Part shown: positions 1 to 5,911 of the stretch, piece by piece | Position numbering within the stretch: the stretch's first letter is position 1 | How the letters are laid out: every line of letters starts with the position of its first letter | DNA from: Caulobacterales bacterium RIFOXYB1_FULL_67_16 | Lineage (GTDB): Bacteria; Pseudomonadota; Alphaproteobacteria; Caulobacterales; Caulobacteraceae | Assembly: GCA_001796045.1 (NCBI GenBank) | Contig: MGLN01000091.1 | Coordinates: 1 to 6,203, forward strand | Direction of reading: 5' to 3' | Length of the DNA stretch: 6,203 nt | Position numbers and translations under genes: made by a program | Notes under the pieces: generated by a model | The model's input: only the letters and a program-made list of their open reading frames with translations | What the model was told of the DNA's origin: nothing | Database searches by the model: none

Positions 1-899
1 ACGCCTTCGGGGACGCCTTCGGCGGCCGCCAGGGCCGGGGCCAGCAGGGCGGACCGCGCCGCGGCTCGGACCTGCGCTACGACCTGGAGATCAGCCTGGA
101 GCAGGCCTATCGCGGCGCCGAGGTCCAGATCGACGTCCCCGCCACCATGACCTGCGAGACCTGCGAGGGTTCGGGGGCCAAGCCGGGCACCAAGCCCGTC
201 ACCTGCACCACCTGCAACGGCGCCGGCCGCGTGCGCCAGGCCAACGGCTTCTTCCAGGTCGAGCGGACCTGCCCCCGTTGCCACGGCGCGGGCCAGATGA
301 TCGCCGACCCCTGCACGACCTGCCACGGGCACGGCCAGGTGCGGAAGACTCGCACCCTAAACCTGAAGATCCCCGCCGGCGTCGACGACGGTTCGCGCAT
401 CCGCCTGACCGGCGAGGGCGACGCCGGCCAGCGCGGCGGCCCGCGCGGCGACCTCTACGTCTTCCTGTCGGTGACGCCGCACGACCTGTTCGAGCGCGAC
501 AACCTCGACCTGCTGGTCACCGTGCCCGTGCCGATGACGGTGGCGGCCCTGGGCGGCGAGATCGACGCCCCCTGCTTGGTCTCCGACGCCTGCGACGGCA
601 AGTGCAAGGCCGCCGTCCAGGTGCCCGCCGGCGCCCAGACCGGCAAGACCGTGCGGATCAAGGGCAAGGGCATGCCCCATCTGAACGGCCGCGCGCGCGG
701 CGATCTGGTCGTCGAACTGTTCGTCGAGACCCCCACCGACCTGACCCCCCGTCAGAAGGAATTGCTGCAAGAGCTTGCCCTGTCCTTCGGCGAGGCGCAG
801 AACCCCCGGAACTCCAGCTTCGCCGGCAAGGCGAAGCGTTTCTGGGCCGACATTCTGGGCAGCCAGGATGCGGACGGGTCGAAAGAGAACGCGGCTTGA
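1..899 (+). CDS. dnaJ: DnaJ chaperone, C-terminal 298 residues (5' end outside window)
   Basis: This is the J-domain co-chaperone of DnaK, which delivers unfolded clients and stimulates the ATPase of DnaK in the cytoplasm. The reading frame is open from base 3, and the N-terminal J domain lies outside the window. Visible in order are the end of the Gly/Phe-rich linker (bases 3-60), the start of client-binding domain I, four CxxCxGxG zinc-binding repeats (CETCEGSG at 153, CTTCNGAG at 204, CPRCHGAG at 270, CTTCHGHG at 312), and the C-terminal beta domains with IPAGVDDGSRIRL and the second VPAGAQTGKTVRIKGKG repeat. The stop is TGA at 897-899. An unusual feature is a short insert just before the second PAG repeat carrying three cysteines (codons at 573, 591 and 603), where the E. 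coli protein has a shorter cysteine-free turn. I recall the same insert in Caulobacter DnaJ, so it is probably a lineage trait. The stop overlaps the dapB start, so the two are probably co-transcribed. Confidence 0.97.
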   Translation, partial: AFGDAFGGRQGRGQQGGPRRGSDLRYDLEISLEQAYRGAEVQIDVPATMTCETCEGSGAKPGTKPVTCTTCNGAGRVRQANGFFQVERTCPRCHGAGQMIADPCTTCHGHGQVRKTRTLNLKIPAGVDDGSRIRLTGEGDAGQRGGPRGDLYVFLSVTPHDLFERDNLDLLVTVPVPMTVAALGGEIDAPCLVSDACDGKCKAAVQVPAGAQTGKTVRIKGKGMPHLNGRARGDLVVELFVETPTDLTPRQKELLQELALSFGEAQNPRNSSFAGKAKRFWADILGSQDADGSKENAA

Positions 900-1645
900 G
901 CGCCATCTTCCACGCCGGCATTTCCGGCTATCGCGGCCGGATGGGTCGAGCGGTGTCCCAGGTGCTGGACGCCCGCGAGGACGTGGTCGTCGCCGCCCGC
1001 TTCGACTGGGGCGAGACCGCCGACATCTCCCTGTGCGACGTGATCATCGACTTCTCCACGCCCGACGCCTCGGTCGCCCTGGCCCAGTCTGCGGCCGCGC
1101 GCGGCGGTCCGAGTCTGGTGATCGGCTCGACCGGCTTCACTCCGGAACAGGAGGCCGAGCTGATGAAGGCCGCCGAGAAGATCGCCATCGTCAAGAGCGG
1201 CAACTTCTCCCTGGGCGTGAATATCCTGATCGGTCTGGTCCAGCATGCGGCCCAGCGTCTGGACGCCCAGGACTGGGACATCGAGATCACCGAGGCCCAC
1301 CACCGCCGCAAGGTGGATTCCCCCTCCGGCACCGCCCTGATGCTGGGCGAGGCCGCCGCCGAGGGCCGATTCACCGACCTGGCCGACATCCGCTCCAAAC
1401 CCTATGACGGGGTCCAGGGCGAACGCGAGAGCGGCAAGATCGGCTTCTCCTCGATCCGCGCCGGCGGCATCGTCGGCGAACATACGGTGCTGTTCGCCTC
1501 CGAGGACGAGGTCCTGACCCTCAGCCACTCCGCCATCGACCGCTCCCTGTTCGCCAAGGGCGCGGTCGCCGCCGCCGCCTGGGTTCGCACCCGTCGGCCC
1601 GGCCTTTACGACATGCAGGACGTGCTGGGCTTCAGGCAGGCCTAA
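896..1645 (+). CDS. dapB: 4-hydroxy-tetrahydrodipicolinate reductase
   Basis: DapB reduces 4-hydroxy-tetrahydrodipicolinate with NAD(P)H to tetrahydrodipicolinate, in the diaminopimelate/lysine pathway that feeds peptidoglycan. The protein has 249 residues, normal for the family. The nucleotide-binding loop GISGYRGRMG is at residues 8-17, IGSTGFT at 76-82, and SGNFSLGVN at 101-109. The signature EAHHRRKVDSPSGTA at 133-147 contains the catalytic His135 and Lys139 (E. coli His159 and Lys163). The C-terminal GEHTVLF motif is also present. The start is taken as TTG at 896, with AAAGAG eight bases upstream. The next in-frame ATG (941) would delete the nucleotide-binding loop. The TTG shares the bases TTGA with the dnaJ stop, which suggests translational coupling and links cell-wall precursor supply to the chaperone transcript. 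The frame stays open far upstream of 896, but that part is only a shadow of dnaJ. Confidence 0.96.
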   Translation: MSAIFHAGISGYRGRMGRAVSQVLDAREDVVVAARFDWGETADISLCDVIIDFSTPDASVALAQSAAARGGPSLVIGSTGFTPEQEAELMKAAEKIAIVKSGNFSLGVNILIGLVQHAAQRLDAQDWDIEITEAHHRRKVDSPSGTALMLGEAAAEGRFTDLADIRSKPYDGVQGERESGKIGFSSIRAGGIVGEHTVLFASEDEVLTLSHSAIDRSLFAKGAVAAAAWVRTRRPGLYDMQDVLGFRQA

Positions 1646-1660
1646 ACCCAGTCCGTCGCC

Positions 1661-2026
1661 TCAATGCACGACCCGGCGGCGTCCGAAAGCGGTCCCGGTC
1701 AGCAGCGACTTGATCAGGAAGAAGATGGCGATGACGATGGCGTAGCCCAGGAACAGGGCCAGGGCCGTCATCCAGAACCCGACGCTCATAAGCGCCGGCA
1801 GGGCGAAGTCGCCGCCGTCCAACACCGGCAGGATGGCCAGGACGATCAGATGAACCAAGGTCGCGCCCAGGGCCGTCGAGGCGAGGGAGCGCCAGTCCAC
1901 CATCAGCAGAGCGGCGATCAGGGCGATGATCAACCCCATCACCTGATTGACGCCGTCGAAGCCGGCGCTGGCGAGACCGGCGATTCCGCTCAGGAAGTCG
2001 CCGATCTGATCGATTAGATTTTCCAC
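1661..2026 (-). CDS. Small integral membrane protein, unrecognised family
   Basis: I do not recognise this protein. It has 121 residues from a GTG start at 2026. The N-terminus (ENLIDQIGDFLSGIAGLASAG) looks amphipathic and is followed by hydrophobic stretches at about residues 26-44, 50-69 and a long one at about 74-109 that could be two helices, giving three or four membrane segments. A short basic tail (FGRRRVVH) follows, which by the positive-inside rule suggests a cytoplasmic C-terminus. There is no signal peptide or catalytic motif. A longer frame exists up to an ATG at 2122, but a perfect GGAGGAG seven bases before the GTG fixes the shorter start. The gene converges on dapB with only 15 bases between the stop codons, so there is no room for a dedicated terminator between them. 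Codon use is GC-rich like the neighbours, which suggests a resident gene. Confidence 0.75.
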   Translation of the reverse strand: MENLIDQIGDFLSGIAGLASAGFDGVNQVMGLIIALIAALLMVDWRSLASTALGATLVHLIVLAILPVLDGGDFALPALMSVGFWMTALALFLGYAIVIAIFFLIKSLLTGTAFGRRRVVH

Positions 2027-2033
2027 CTCGTCA

Positions 2034-2040
2034 CTCCTCC
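2034..2040 (-). promoter_or_regulatory. Strong Shine-Dalgarno deciding the start of the small membrane protein
   Basis: GGAGGAG is read on the minus strand, seven bases upstream of the GTG at 2026-2024. It lies inside the longer open frame that begins at 2122, so it decides the shorter start. It is the best ribosome binding site in the window. Confidence 0.8.
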
Positions 2041-2112
2041 GAAAGAAAAAACGAAAAATCGCCCTGGCCAAGCTTGCCGGTTCGTAACGGTTAACGTCGT
2101 CCGTGCTTAAAG
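2041..2112. promoter_or_regulatory. AT-richer divergent intergenic segment, probable promoters in both directions
   Basis: This segment lies between the divergent membrane protein and EamA transporter genes. It is visibly richer in A/T than the flanking genes, with an A-run at 2045-2057 and TTAAC and TTAA at 2091 and 2107. It must carry the minus-strand promoter and probably the plus-strand one. I found no pair of hexamers close to the sigma-70 consensus with 16-18 spacing in either direction, so no start site is proposed. Two TTAA words are present, but 12 bases apart rather than the 7 expected for a CtrA site. Confidence 0.3.
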
Positions 2113-2169
2113 GCTCCCTCACGCCACACGCGGCCCCTGGAGCTCGCGACGGAGGATCGACGCCAGACC

Positions 2170-3105
2170 ATGACGGGACGCAGCCACGCCGAGGACATCG
2201 CCCGGGGCATCGCCCTCCGGATCGCGGCCGCCGGCGCCTTTTCGATCATGACGGCGACGCTGAAACTGGCCTCGTTCGAGGGCGTGGTCGCCGCCGAGAT
2301 GCTGTTCTACCGCGCCTTCTTCGGCCTGCCGGTCGTTGTGATCTGGGTCCTGACCCAGCCGGGCGGGCTCAAGGGCCTGACGACGCGCCGCCCCTGGGCC
2401 CTGTTCGGACGCAGCGCCCTGGGCATCGCCTCCATCCTGTGCCTGTTCCAGACCCTGACCCTGTTGCCCCTGGCCGACGCCACGACGCTCAGCTTCACCT
2501 CCCCCATCTTCGCCACCCTGTTGTCCTTCCTGATCCTGAAGGAGGCGGTGGGGCCGCGCCGCTGGGCCGCCGTGGCGGTGGGCTTCGTCGGGGTCATAGT
2601 GGTGATGCGGCCCGCCGCCCTGATCTCCGGCGACGCCCAGGCTCTGCCCCTGGCCGGCATCGGCTTCGCCCTGGCCGGCGCCCTGCTGACGGCGGGGGTG
2701 ACCGTCACCTTGCGCCAGCTGCGCGACACCGAACATGTCGCCGCCATCGTCTTCTGGTTCTTCGCCGCCTCGTCCGTGGTGGGCGCGATCCTGCTGATCT
2801 TCGTGGGCAAGATGCACAGCCCCGCCACCTTCGGCCTGCTGATCGGTTCGGGCATAGCCGGCGGCCTGGCCCAGCTGCTGATGACTGCCTCGCTGCGGGC
2901 CGCGCCGGTCGCGGTCGTAGCCCCCTTCGACTATCTCCAGATCGTCGGCGCGGTCGTCTTCGGCTGGTGGCTGATGCACGCCACCCCCAGCGCCAACACC
3001 CTGGCCGGCGCCGCCCTCATCGCCGCCAGCGGCCTCTACACCGCCTGGCGCGAACACGTCCGCCGCAAGGACGCCCTGATGCAGACGACCGCCCCACCGG
3101 TTTAA
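2170..3105 (+). CDS. EamA-family transporter of the drug/metabolite transporter superfamily
   Basis: This is an inner-membrane permease of 311 residues, the usual length for two tandem EamA domains of five helices each (about residues 14-146 and 160-297). The first half shows the charged helix motif FYRAFFGLP (46-54, Arg48) and the end-of-domain motif SFTSPIFATLL...LKE (108-125). The second half shows the matching APFDYLQIVGAVVFGWW (251-267) and the closing GAALIAASGLY helix. The short basic C-terminus (about 298-311) is probably cytoplasmic. The substrate cannot be read from sequence. Family members export amino acids or drugs, or import metabolites such as riboflavin or S-adenosylmethionine. 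The start is ATG 2170 with GGAGGA 13 bases upstream, longer than ideal spacing, but no other in-frame start lies between that site and the ATG. It is transcribed alone, divergent from the small membrane protein. Codon use is strongly GC-rich. Confidence 0.93.
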   Translation: MTGRSHAEDIARGIALRIAAAGAFSIMTATLKLASFEGVVAAEMLFYRAFFGLPVVVIWVLTQPGGLKGLTTRRPWALFGRSALGIASILCLFQTLTLLPLADATTLSFTSPIFATLLSFLILKEAVGPRRWAAVAVGFVGVIVVMRPAALISGDAQALPLAGIGFALAGALLTAGVTVTLRQLRDTEHVAAIVFWFFAASSVVGAILLIFVGKMHSPATFGLLIGSGIAGGLAQLLMTASLRAAPVAVVAPFDYLQIVGAVVFGWWLMHATPSANTLAGAALIAASGLYTAWREHVRRKDALMQTTAPPV

Positions 3106-3107
3106 GA

Positions 3108-3139
3108 GGGGCGCCACCGCACCGGGCATGGCGCACCCC
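3108..3139 (+). terminator. Weak hairpin after the EamA transporter, possible terminator without T-tract
   Basis: GGGGCGCCA at 3108-3116 pairs with TGGCGC-A-CCC at 3129-3138, a 9-bp stem with one bulged A and a 12-base loop. It begins two bases after the transporter stop. No run of T follows, so intrinsic termination is doubtful and it may only stabilise the 3' end. It also buries the ATG at 3128, one reason to prefer the later start for the next gene. Confidence 0.3.
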
Positions 3140-3157
3140 TGCGGTTTCTCGCCTATG

Positions 3158-3184
3158 TTGCGCACGGCACAATCGGCTTATTCT
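3158..3184 (+). promoter_or_regulatory. Possible promoter giving a leaderless DUF3800 mRNA
   Basis: TTGCGC (3158-3163) and TATTCT (3179-3184) are separated by 15 bases, which is short. Transcription would start about seven bases after TATTCT, at or next to the ATG at 3191. No Shine-Dalgarno sequence is visible before that ATG, so a leaderless message is a reasonable reading. The match to consensus is weak. Confidence 0.25.
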
Positions 3185-3190
3185 GTGCGC

Positions 3191-4099
3191 ATGAGCGAGC
3201 CCAAGCAGCTTTCATCCACTCAGCTGCCCCTTTTTGAGGCGGTTTCGCGATCCGCCACGGCGGGGGGATCAGAGAAGCCGAAGTTCAGCAGCTATATCGT
3301 CTACGTCGATGAAAGCGGCGATCACAGCATGGTCACAGTGGACGAAGCCTATCCGGTCTTCGTCCTTTCGTTCTGCATCTTTCATAAGGCCTACTACGCC
3401 CGGTCCGTCGTTACAGCGCTTGAGTCATTCAAGTTCGCGCAGTTCGGGCATGACATCGTCATCCTCCACGAGCGGGACATTCGCAAAGAGACGGGTCAGT
3501 TTCGCTTCTCGAACGCGCAGGAAAAGAGTCGTTTCATCGGCGCGCTAACCAAGATCATCGAGGCCGGCAAGTTTGTTCTCATCGCCTCTGTCATCGACAA
3601 GCGCCGTACGCACAGTTCGGGGGAAACGGCCGAAAATCCGTACCACGTCGCCCTCAAATTTTGCTTGGAGCAGTTGAGGGAATTTCTGGCGGAGAAGGAG
3701 CAACTTGATGTGACGACACACGTCGTGGTCGAATGTCGGGGAAAGAGGGAGGACGCTGAACTGGAGCTGGAGTTCAGGCGAATCTGCAGCGGCGCGAACA
3801 GGTTTTCTGCGATTTTGCCGTTTACAGTCATCTTCGCGGACAAGAAGGCCAACTCGTCGGGCCTTCAACTCGCCGACCTCGTGGCCCGGCCGATCGGCCT
3901 GAGCGTAGCCCGCCTCGAACAATCCAACCGCGCCTTCGCTATTCTACGAGAAAAATTCTTCTGCCGGGGCGGCAGGATTCAGGCGGGCAAAGACTACGAA
4001 GGGGTGGGCTATTTGGTCTATCCAGAGGCCCAAAAAGCGAAAGGCCCCGGTGAACCCACCGAGGCCGTAGCGCCGACCGGGAACCCCCAATCCACTTGA
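3191..4099 (+). CDS. DUF3800 domain protein, probably acquired
   Basis: The protein has 302 residues from ATG 3191, and its biochemical role is unknown. DUF3800 (Pfam PF12686) features visible are YIVYVDESGDH at 35-45 (Asp40, Glu41), HERDIR at 93-98, SVIDK at 133-137 (Asp136), VVVECRGKRED at 178-188 (Glu181), and LQLADLVARPIG at 225-236 (Asp229). The domain closes with YEGVGYLVYPE. The spread of strand-end acidic residues resembles an RNase H-like nuclease, but that is inference. Members are often found in prophages and accessory regions. The last 22 residues or so (QKAKGPGEPTEAV and on) are Pro/Gly/Thr-rich, look disordered, and are encoded over a minus-strand RNA structure. Two hand-counted 60-base lines gave 55% and 53% GC against 72% for a line of the EamA gene, and codon choice is more mixed. 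An in-frame ATG at 3128 exists, but its 21 extra residues look like non-coding sequence and a hairpin covers it. Confidence 0.88.
   Translation: MSEPKQLSSTQLPLFEAVSRSATAGGSEKPKFSSYIVYVDESGDHSMVTVDEAYPVFVLSFCIFHKAYYARSVVTALESFKFAQFGHDIVILHERDIRKETGQFRFSNAQEKSRFIGALTKIIEAGKFVLIASVIDKRRTHSSGETAENPYHVALKFCLEQLREFLAEKEQLDVTTHVVVECRGKREDAELELEFRRICSGANRFSAILPFTVIFADKKANSSGLQLADLVARPIGLSVARLEQSNRAFAILREKFFCRGGRIQAGKDYEGVGYLVYPEAQKAKGPGEPTEAVAPTGNPQST
4032..4066 (-). terminator. Intrinsic terminator for coaBC-dut and the predicted small RNA
   Basis: On the minus strand a 10-bp GC-rich stem (arms 4066-4057 and 4052-4043, loop GGTT) is followed at once by TTTCGCTTTTT. The stem is unbroken if one G-U pair is allowed. 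It lies 114 bases past the dut stop and inside the 3' end of the convergent DUF3800 gene. I see no other T-tailed hairpin after dut, so this is the likely end of that operon. On the plus strand the stem has a mismatch and no T-run, so it would not terminate the DUF3800 transcript. Confidence 0.8.
4032..4098 (-). ncRNA. Predicted two-hairpin small RNA antisense to the DUF3800 3' end
   Basis: Read on the minus strand from about 4098, near the DUF3800 stop codon. Hairpin 1 (4092 to 4075) is GAUUGGG, loop GGUU, CCCGGUC, with 7 pairs including two G-U. A linker GGCGCUAC follows (4074-4067). Hairpin 2 (4066 to 4043) is GGCCUCGGUG, loop GGUU, CACCGGGGCC, with 10 pairs including one G-U. The tail is UUUCGCUUUUU (4042-4032). 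The three G-U pairs become C-A mismatches on the plus strand, so only the minus-strand transcript folds well. Both loops are GGUU. A promoter-like pair lies directly upstream. The RNA would be about 65 nt and fully complementary to the last codons of the DUF3800 mRNA. It could regulate that gene in cis, act in trans through its loops, bind the protein, or simply be the 3' end of the dut transcript. Structured RNAs associated with DUF3800 genes have been reported; I cannot tell whether this matches one. Confidence 0.5.
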
Positions 4100-4104
4100 C
4101 TCAA

Positions 4105-4133
4105 TAGATAGACTGTGAGCAGCCAAATTGCAA
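4105..4133 (-). promoter_or_regulatory. Candidate sigma-70 promoter for the small RNA
   Basis: On the minus strand TTGCAA (4133-4128) and TATCTA (4110-4105) are separated by exactly 17 bases, placing transcription start near 4098. TTGCAA matches TTGACA at four of six bases and TATCTA matches TATAAT at three of six. The segment is AT-richer than the surroundings. The position fits the RNA structure that follows, which is the main support. Confidence 0.35.
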
Positions 4134-4179
4134 TGAGATTCGGCCAGTTCCGGTCAAGCGGCTGACGCGCTCTTTGGAT

Positions 4180-4638
4180 CTACCGCCCCGTCGACCCGAA
4201 CCCGCCCGTCCCGCGCGCCGTCTCGTCCAGTTCCTCGACCTCGATCCAGTCGGCGCGTTCGTGCCGGGCGATCACCAGCTGGGCGATGCGTTCGCCGCGC
4301 CGGATGACGAAGGGCTCGGCGCCGATATTGGCCAGGATCACGCCGCACTCGCCGCGATAGTCGCTGTCGATCGTGCCCGGCGCATTGGGGCAGATGATCC
4401 CGTGCTTCAGCGCCAGACCCGAGCGCGCCCGCACCTGGGCCTCAAACCCAAGCGGCAGGGCGATCTTCAGGCCCGTGGGCACCAGGGCGCGCTGGCCCGG
4501 CGCCAGGGTCATGGGCTGATCCTCGGGCACGGCGGCGCGCAGGTCCATGCCCGCAGACCCGGCTGTCTCATAGGCCGGCAGGGGCAGGCCCTCGGCGTGG
4601 GGCAGGCGCAGGATCTGGACGGCGACGGACTGGGTCAT
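4180..4638 (-). CDS. dut: Deoxyuridine 5'-triphosphate nucleotidohydrolase (dUTPase)
   Basis: Dut hydrolyses dUTP to dUMP and pyrophosphate, keeping uracil out of DNA and supplying dUMP for thymidylate synthesis. It is a cytoplasmic homotrimer with Mg2+. The 152 residues match the family length, and all five motifs are present: I AGMDLRA (29-35), II RARSGLALKHG (70-80), III NAPGTIDSDYRGE (85-97) with catalytic Asp91 and the base-selecting Tyr94, IV RGERIAQLV (114-122), and V RGTGGFGSTG (142-151), the flexible C-terminal arm that closes the active site. The start is ATG 4638, which overlaps the coaBC stop as ATGA. AAGAG lies six bases upstream inside coaBC. Dut is therefore the second gene of the operon and translationally coupled. 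The stop is TAG at 4182-4180. Transcription probably runs on to the terminator at 4066-4032. If the LexA box upstream of coaBC is active on this side, dUTPase would be DNA-damage inducible. Confidence 0.97.
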   Translation of the reverse strand: MTQSVAVQILRLPHAEGLPLPAYETAGSAGMDLRAAVPEDQPMTLAPGQRALVPTGLKIALPLGFEAQVRARSGLALKHGIICPNAPGTIDSDYRGECGVILANIGAEPFVIRRGERIAQLVIARHERADWIEVEELDETARGTGGFGSTGR

Positions 4639-5867
4639 TCTGAACTCTTGAAATGGTCGGCGATACGGGCGGCGATCGCCCGGGCGATGGCGGATTTGGA
4701 CTGGCGCGGCCAGGCCTCGGTCCTGTCGGCGGTGACCAGCAGCACGGCGTTGCCGTCCGAGCCGAAGACGTCGTCGGACACGTCGTTGCCGATGATCCAG
4801 TCGCAGCCCTTCCTCGACAGCTTGGCCCGGGCGTTGGCCTCCAGGTCCGTGGTCTCGGCCGCGAAGCCGATCACCAGGCTCGGCCGGTTCGGACCCGGGG
4901 CGGCGATCCCGGCCAGGATGTCGGGGTTTTCGATCAGGGCCAGGGTCGGCGGGCCGCCCGGCCCCTTCTTGATCTTGCCCCCGGCGATGGTGTCCACGCG
5001 CCAGTCGGCCACGGCCGCCGACAGCACGGCGATGTCGGCGGGCAAGGCGGCTTGGGTCGCCGCCTGCATCTCAAGCGCGCTCTCGACGTCGACCCGGGTC
5101 ACGCCCGTCGGCGCGGCCAGGGCCGTGGGCCCGGACACCAGGGTCACCTCGGCGCCCAGTTCGGCCAGGGCGGCGGCGATGGCGTAGCCCTGTTTGCCAC
5201 TGGAGCGATTGGTCAGGCCCCGCACTGGGTCGATCGGCTCGAAGGTCGGTCCGGCCGTGACGACGGCGCGCCGGCCCGCCAGGGGCCGCCCGGCCACGCC
5301 GGCCAGCAGGCCCTCAATCGCCTCCAGGATCGCCGCCGGCTCGGCCATACGGCCCGGCCCGTATTCGCCGCAGGCCATCTCGCCCTCGTCCGGCCCGACC
5401 ACCGCCACCCCGTGGAAGCCGGGGAAGGCTTTCAGCCGCTCCATATTGGCCTGGACCGCTGGATGGTCCCACATCCGCACATTCATCGCCGGGGCCAGCA
5501 GCACGCGCTTGTCGGTCGCGATCAATGTGGTCGAGGCCAGGTCGTCGGCCAGGCCGTTCGCCGCCTTGGCGATCAGGCCCGCCGTCGCCGGGGCCACCAC
5601 CAACAGATCGGCCCAGCGCGACAGCTCGATATGACCCATGCTGGTCTCGTCGTCGGGGTGGAACAGGCCCGACCGCACCGGATGGCCGCTCAGCGCCGCC
5701 AGCGACAGGGGGGTGACGAACTCGGCCCCGGATTCGGTCAGGATCACCCGCGTCTCGCCGCCCGCCTTGGCGATCAGCCGCACCAGCTCCAGCGCCTTGT
5801 AGGCCGCGATGCCGCCGCCGACGATCAGCAGGATTTTTCGGTTCGTCAGGGAGCGGTTGTCCATCAC
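4635..5867 (-). CDS. coaBC: Bifunctional phosphopantothenoylcysteine decarboxylase / phosphopantothenate-cysteine ligase
   Basis: CoaBC (Dfp) makes two steps of coenzyme A synthesis. The ligase joins 4'-phosphopantothenate to cysteine using CTP, and the FMN-dependent decarboxylase yields 4'-phosphopantetheine. The protein has 410 residues, typical for the fusion. The CoaC half (about 1-185) shows IVGGGIAAYKA (15-25), the catalytic His79 in HIELSRWAD, PAMNVRMW with Asn129, and MACGEYGPGRM with active-site Cys166. The CoaB half (about 195-405) shows VTAGPTFEPIDPVRGLTNRS (203-222) running into SGKQG, with Asn220 matching the acyl-cytidylate-stabilising Asn of E. coli, and KIKKG at 298-302 with the ligase lysine. 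An in-frame TAG at 5876-5874 limits the start to GTG 5867 or the adjacent ATG 5864. No good ribosome binding site separates them; AGGCGG lies about 11 bases before the GTG. It is the first gene of the coaBC-dut operon, overlapping dut by four bases. Confidence 0.97.
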   Translation of the reverse strand: MMDNRSLTNRKILLIVGGGIAAYKALELVRLIAKAGGETRVILTESGAEFVTPLSLAALSGHPVRSGLFHPDDETSMGHIELSRWADLLVVAPATAGLIAKAANGLADDLASTTLIATDKRVLLAPAMNVRMWDHPAVQANMERLKAFPGFHGVAVVGPDEGEMACGEYGPGRMAEPAAILEAIEGLLAGVAGRPLAGRRAVVTAGPTFEPIDPVRGLTNRSSGKQGYAIAAALAELGAEVTLVSGPTALAAPTGVTRVDVESALEMQAATQAALPADIAVLSAAVADWRVDTIAGGKIKKGPGGPPTLALIENPDILAGIAAPGPNRPSLVIGFAAETTDLEANARAKLSRKGCDWIIGNDVSDDVFGSDGNAVLLVTADRTEAWPRQSKSAIARAIAARIADHFKSSE

Positions 5868-5911
5868 CTCGGTCTAGCCGCCTGCAGTGACGCCGTCGAG
5901 ACGAAGAAAAA

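Noticed and set aside
752..1528. 258-codon minus-strand open frame across dnaJ/dapB
   Set aside because: Shadow frame opposite two genes with full catalytic motifs; no supporting start signal.
2085..2092. TAACGGTT shared by the intergenic regions at 2085-2092 and 5928-5935
   Set aside because: An eight-base word occurring twice in promoter-like DNA is close to chance level and no symmetry or spacing supports a regulator site.
2091..2110. CtrA binding site from the two TTAA words
   Set aside because: The words are 12 bases apart; the CtrA consensus needs TTAA-N7-TTAA.
2027..2122. Longer N-terminus (ATG 2122) for the small membrane protein
   Set aside because: GGAGGAG followed seven bases later by GTG 2026 is a much better start, and the 32 extra codons cover the AT-rich promoter-like segment.
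2119..3165. 348-codon open frame on the minus strand across the EamA transporter
   Set aside because: The translation is Gly/Gln/Asp/His-rich with no recognisable domain, opposite a clear ten-helix transporter.
3128..3190. ATG 3128 as the DUF3800 start
   Set aside because: The 21 extra residues show no domain, the ATG sits in a hairpin loop after the transporter gene, and GAGGGG is 16 bases away, too far to serve it.
4043..4066. Terminator for the DUF3800 gene on the plus strand
   Set aside because: It lies before the stop codon, has a C-A mismatch on that strand and no T-run downstream; the opposite strand fits far better.
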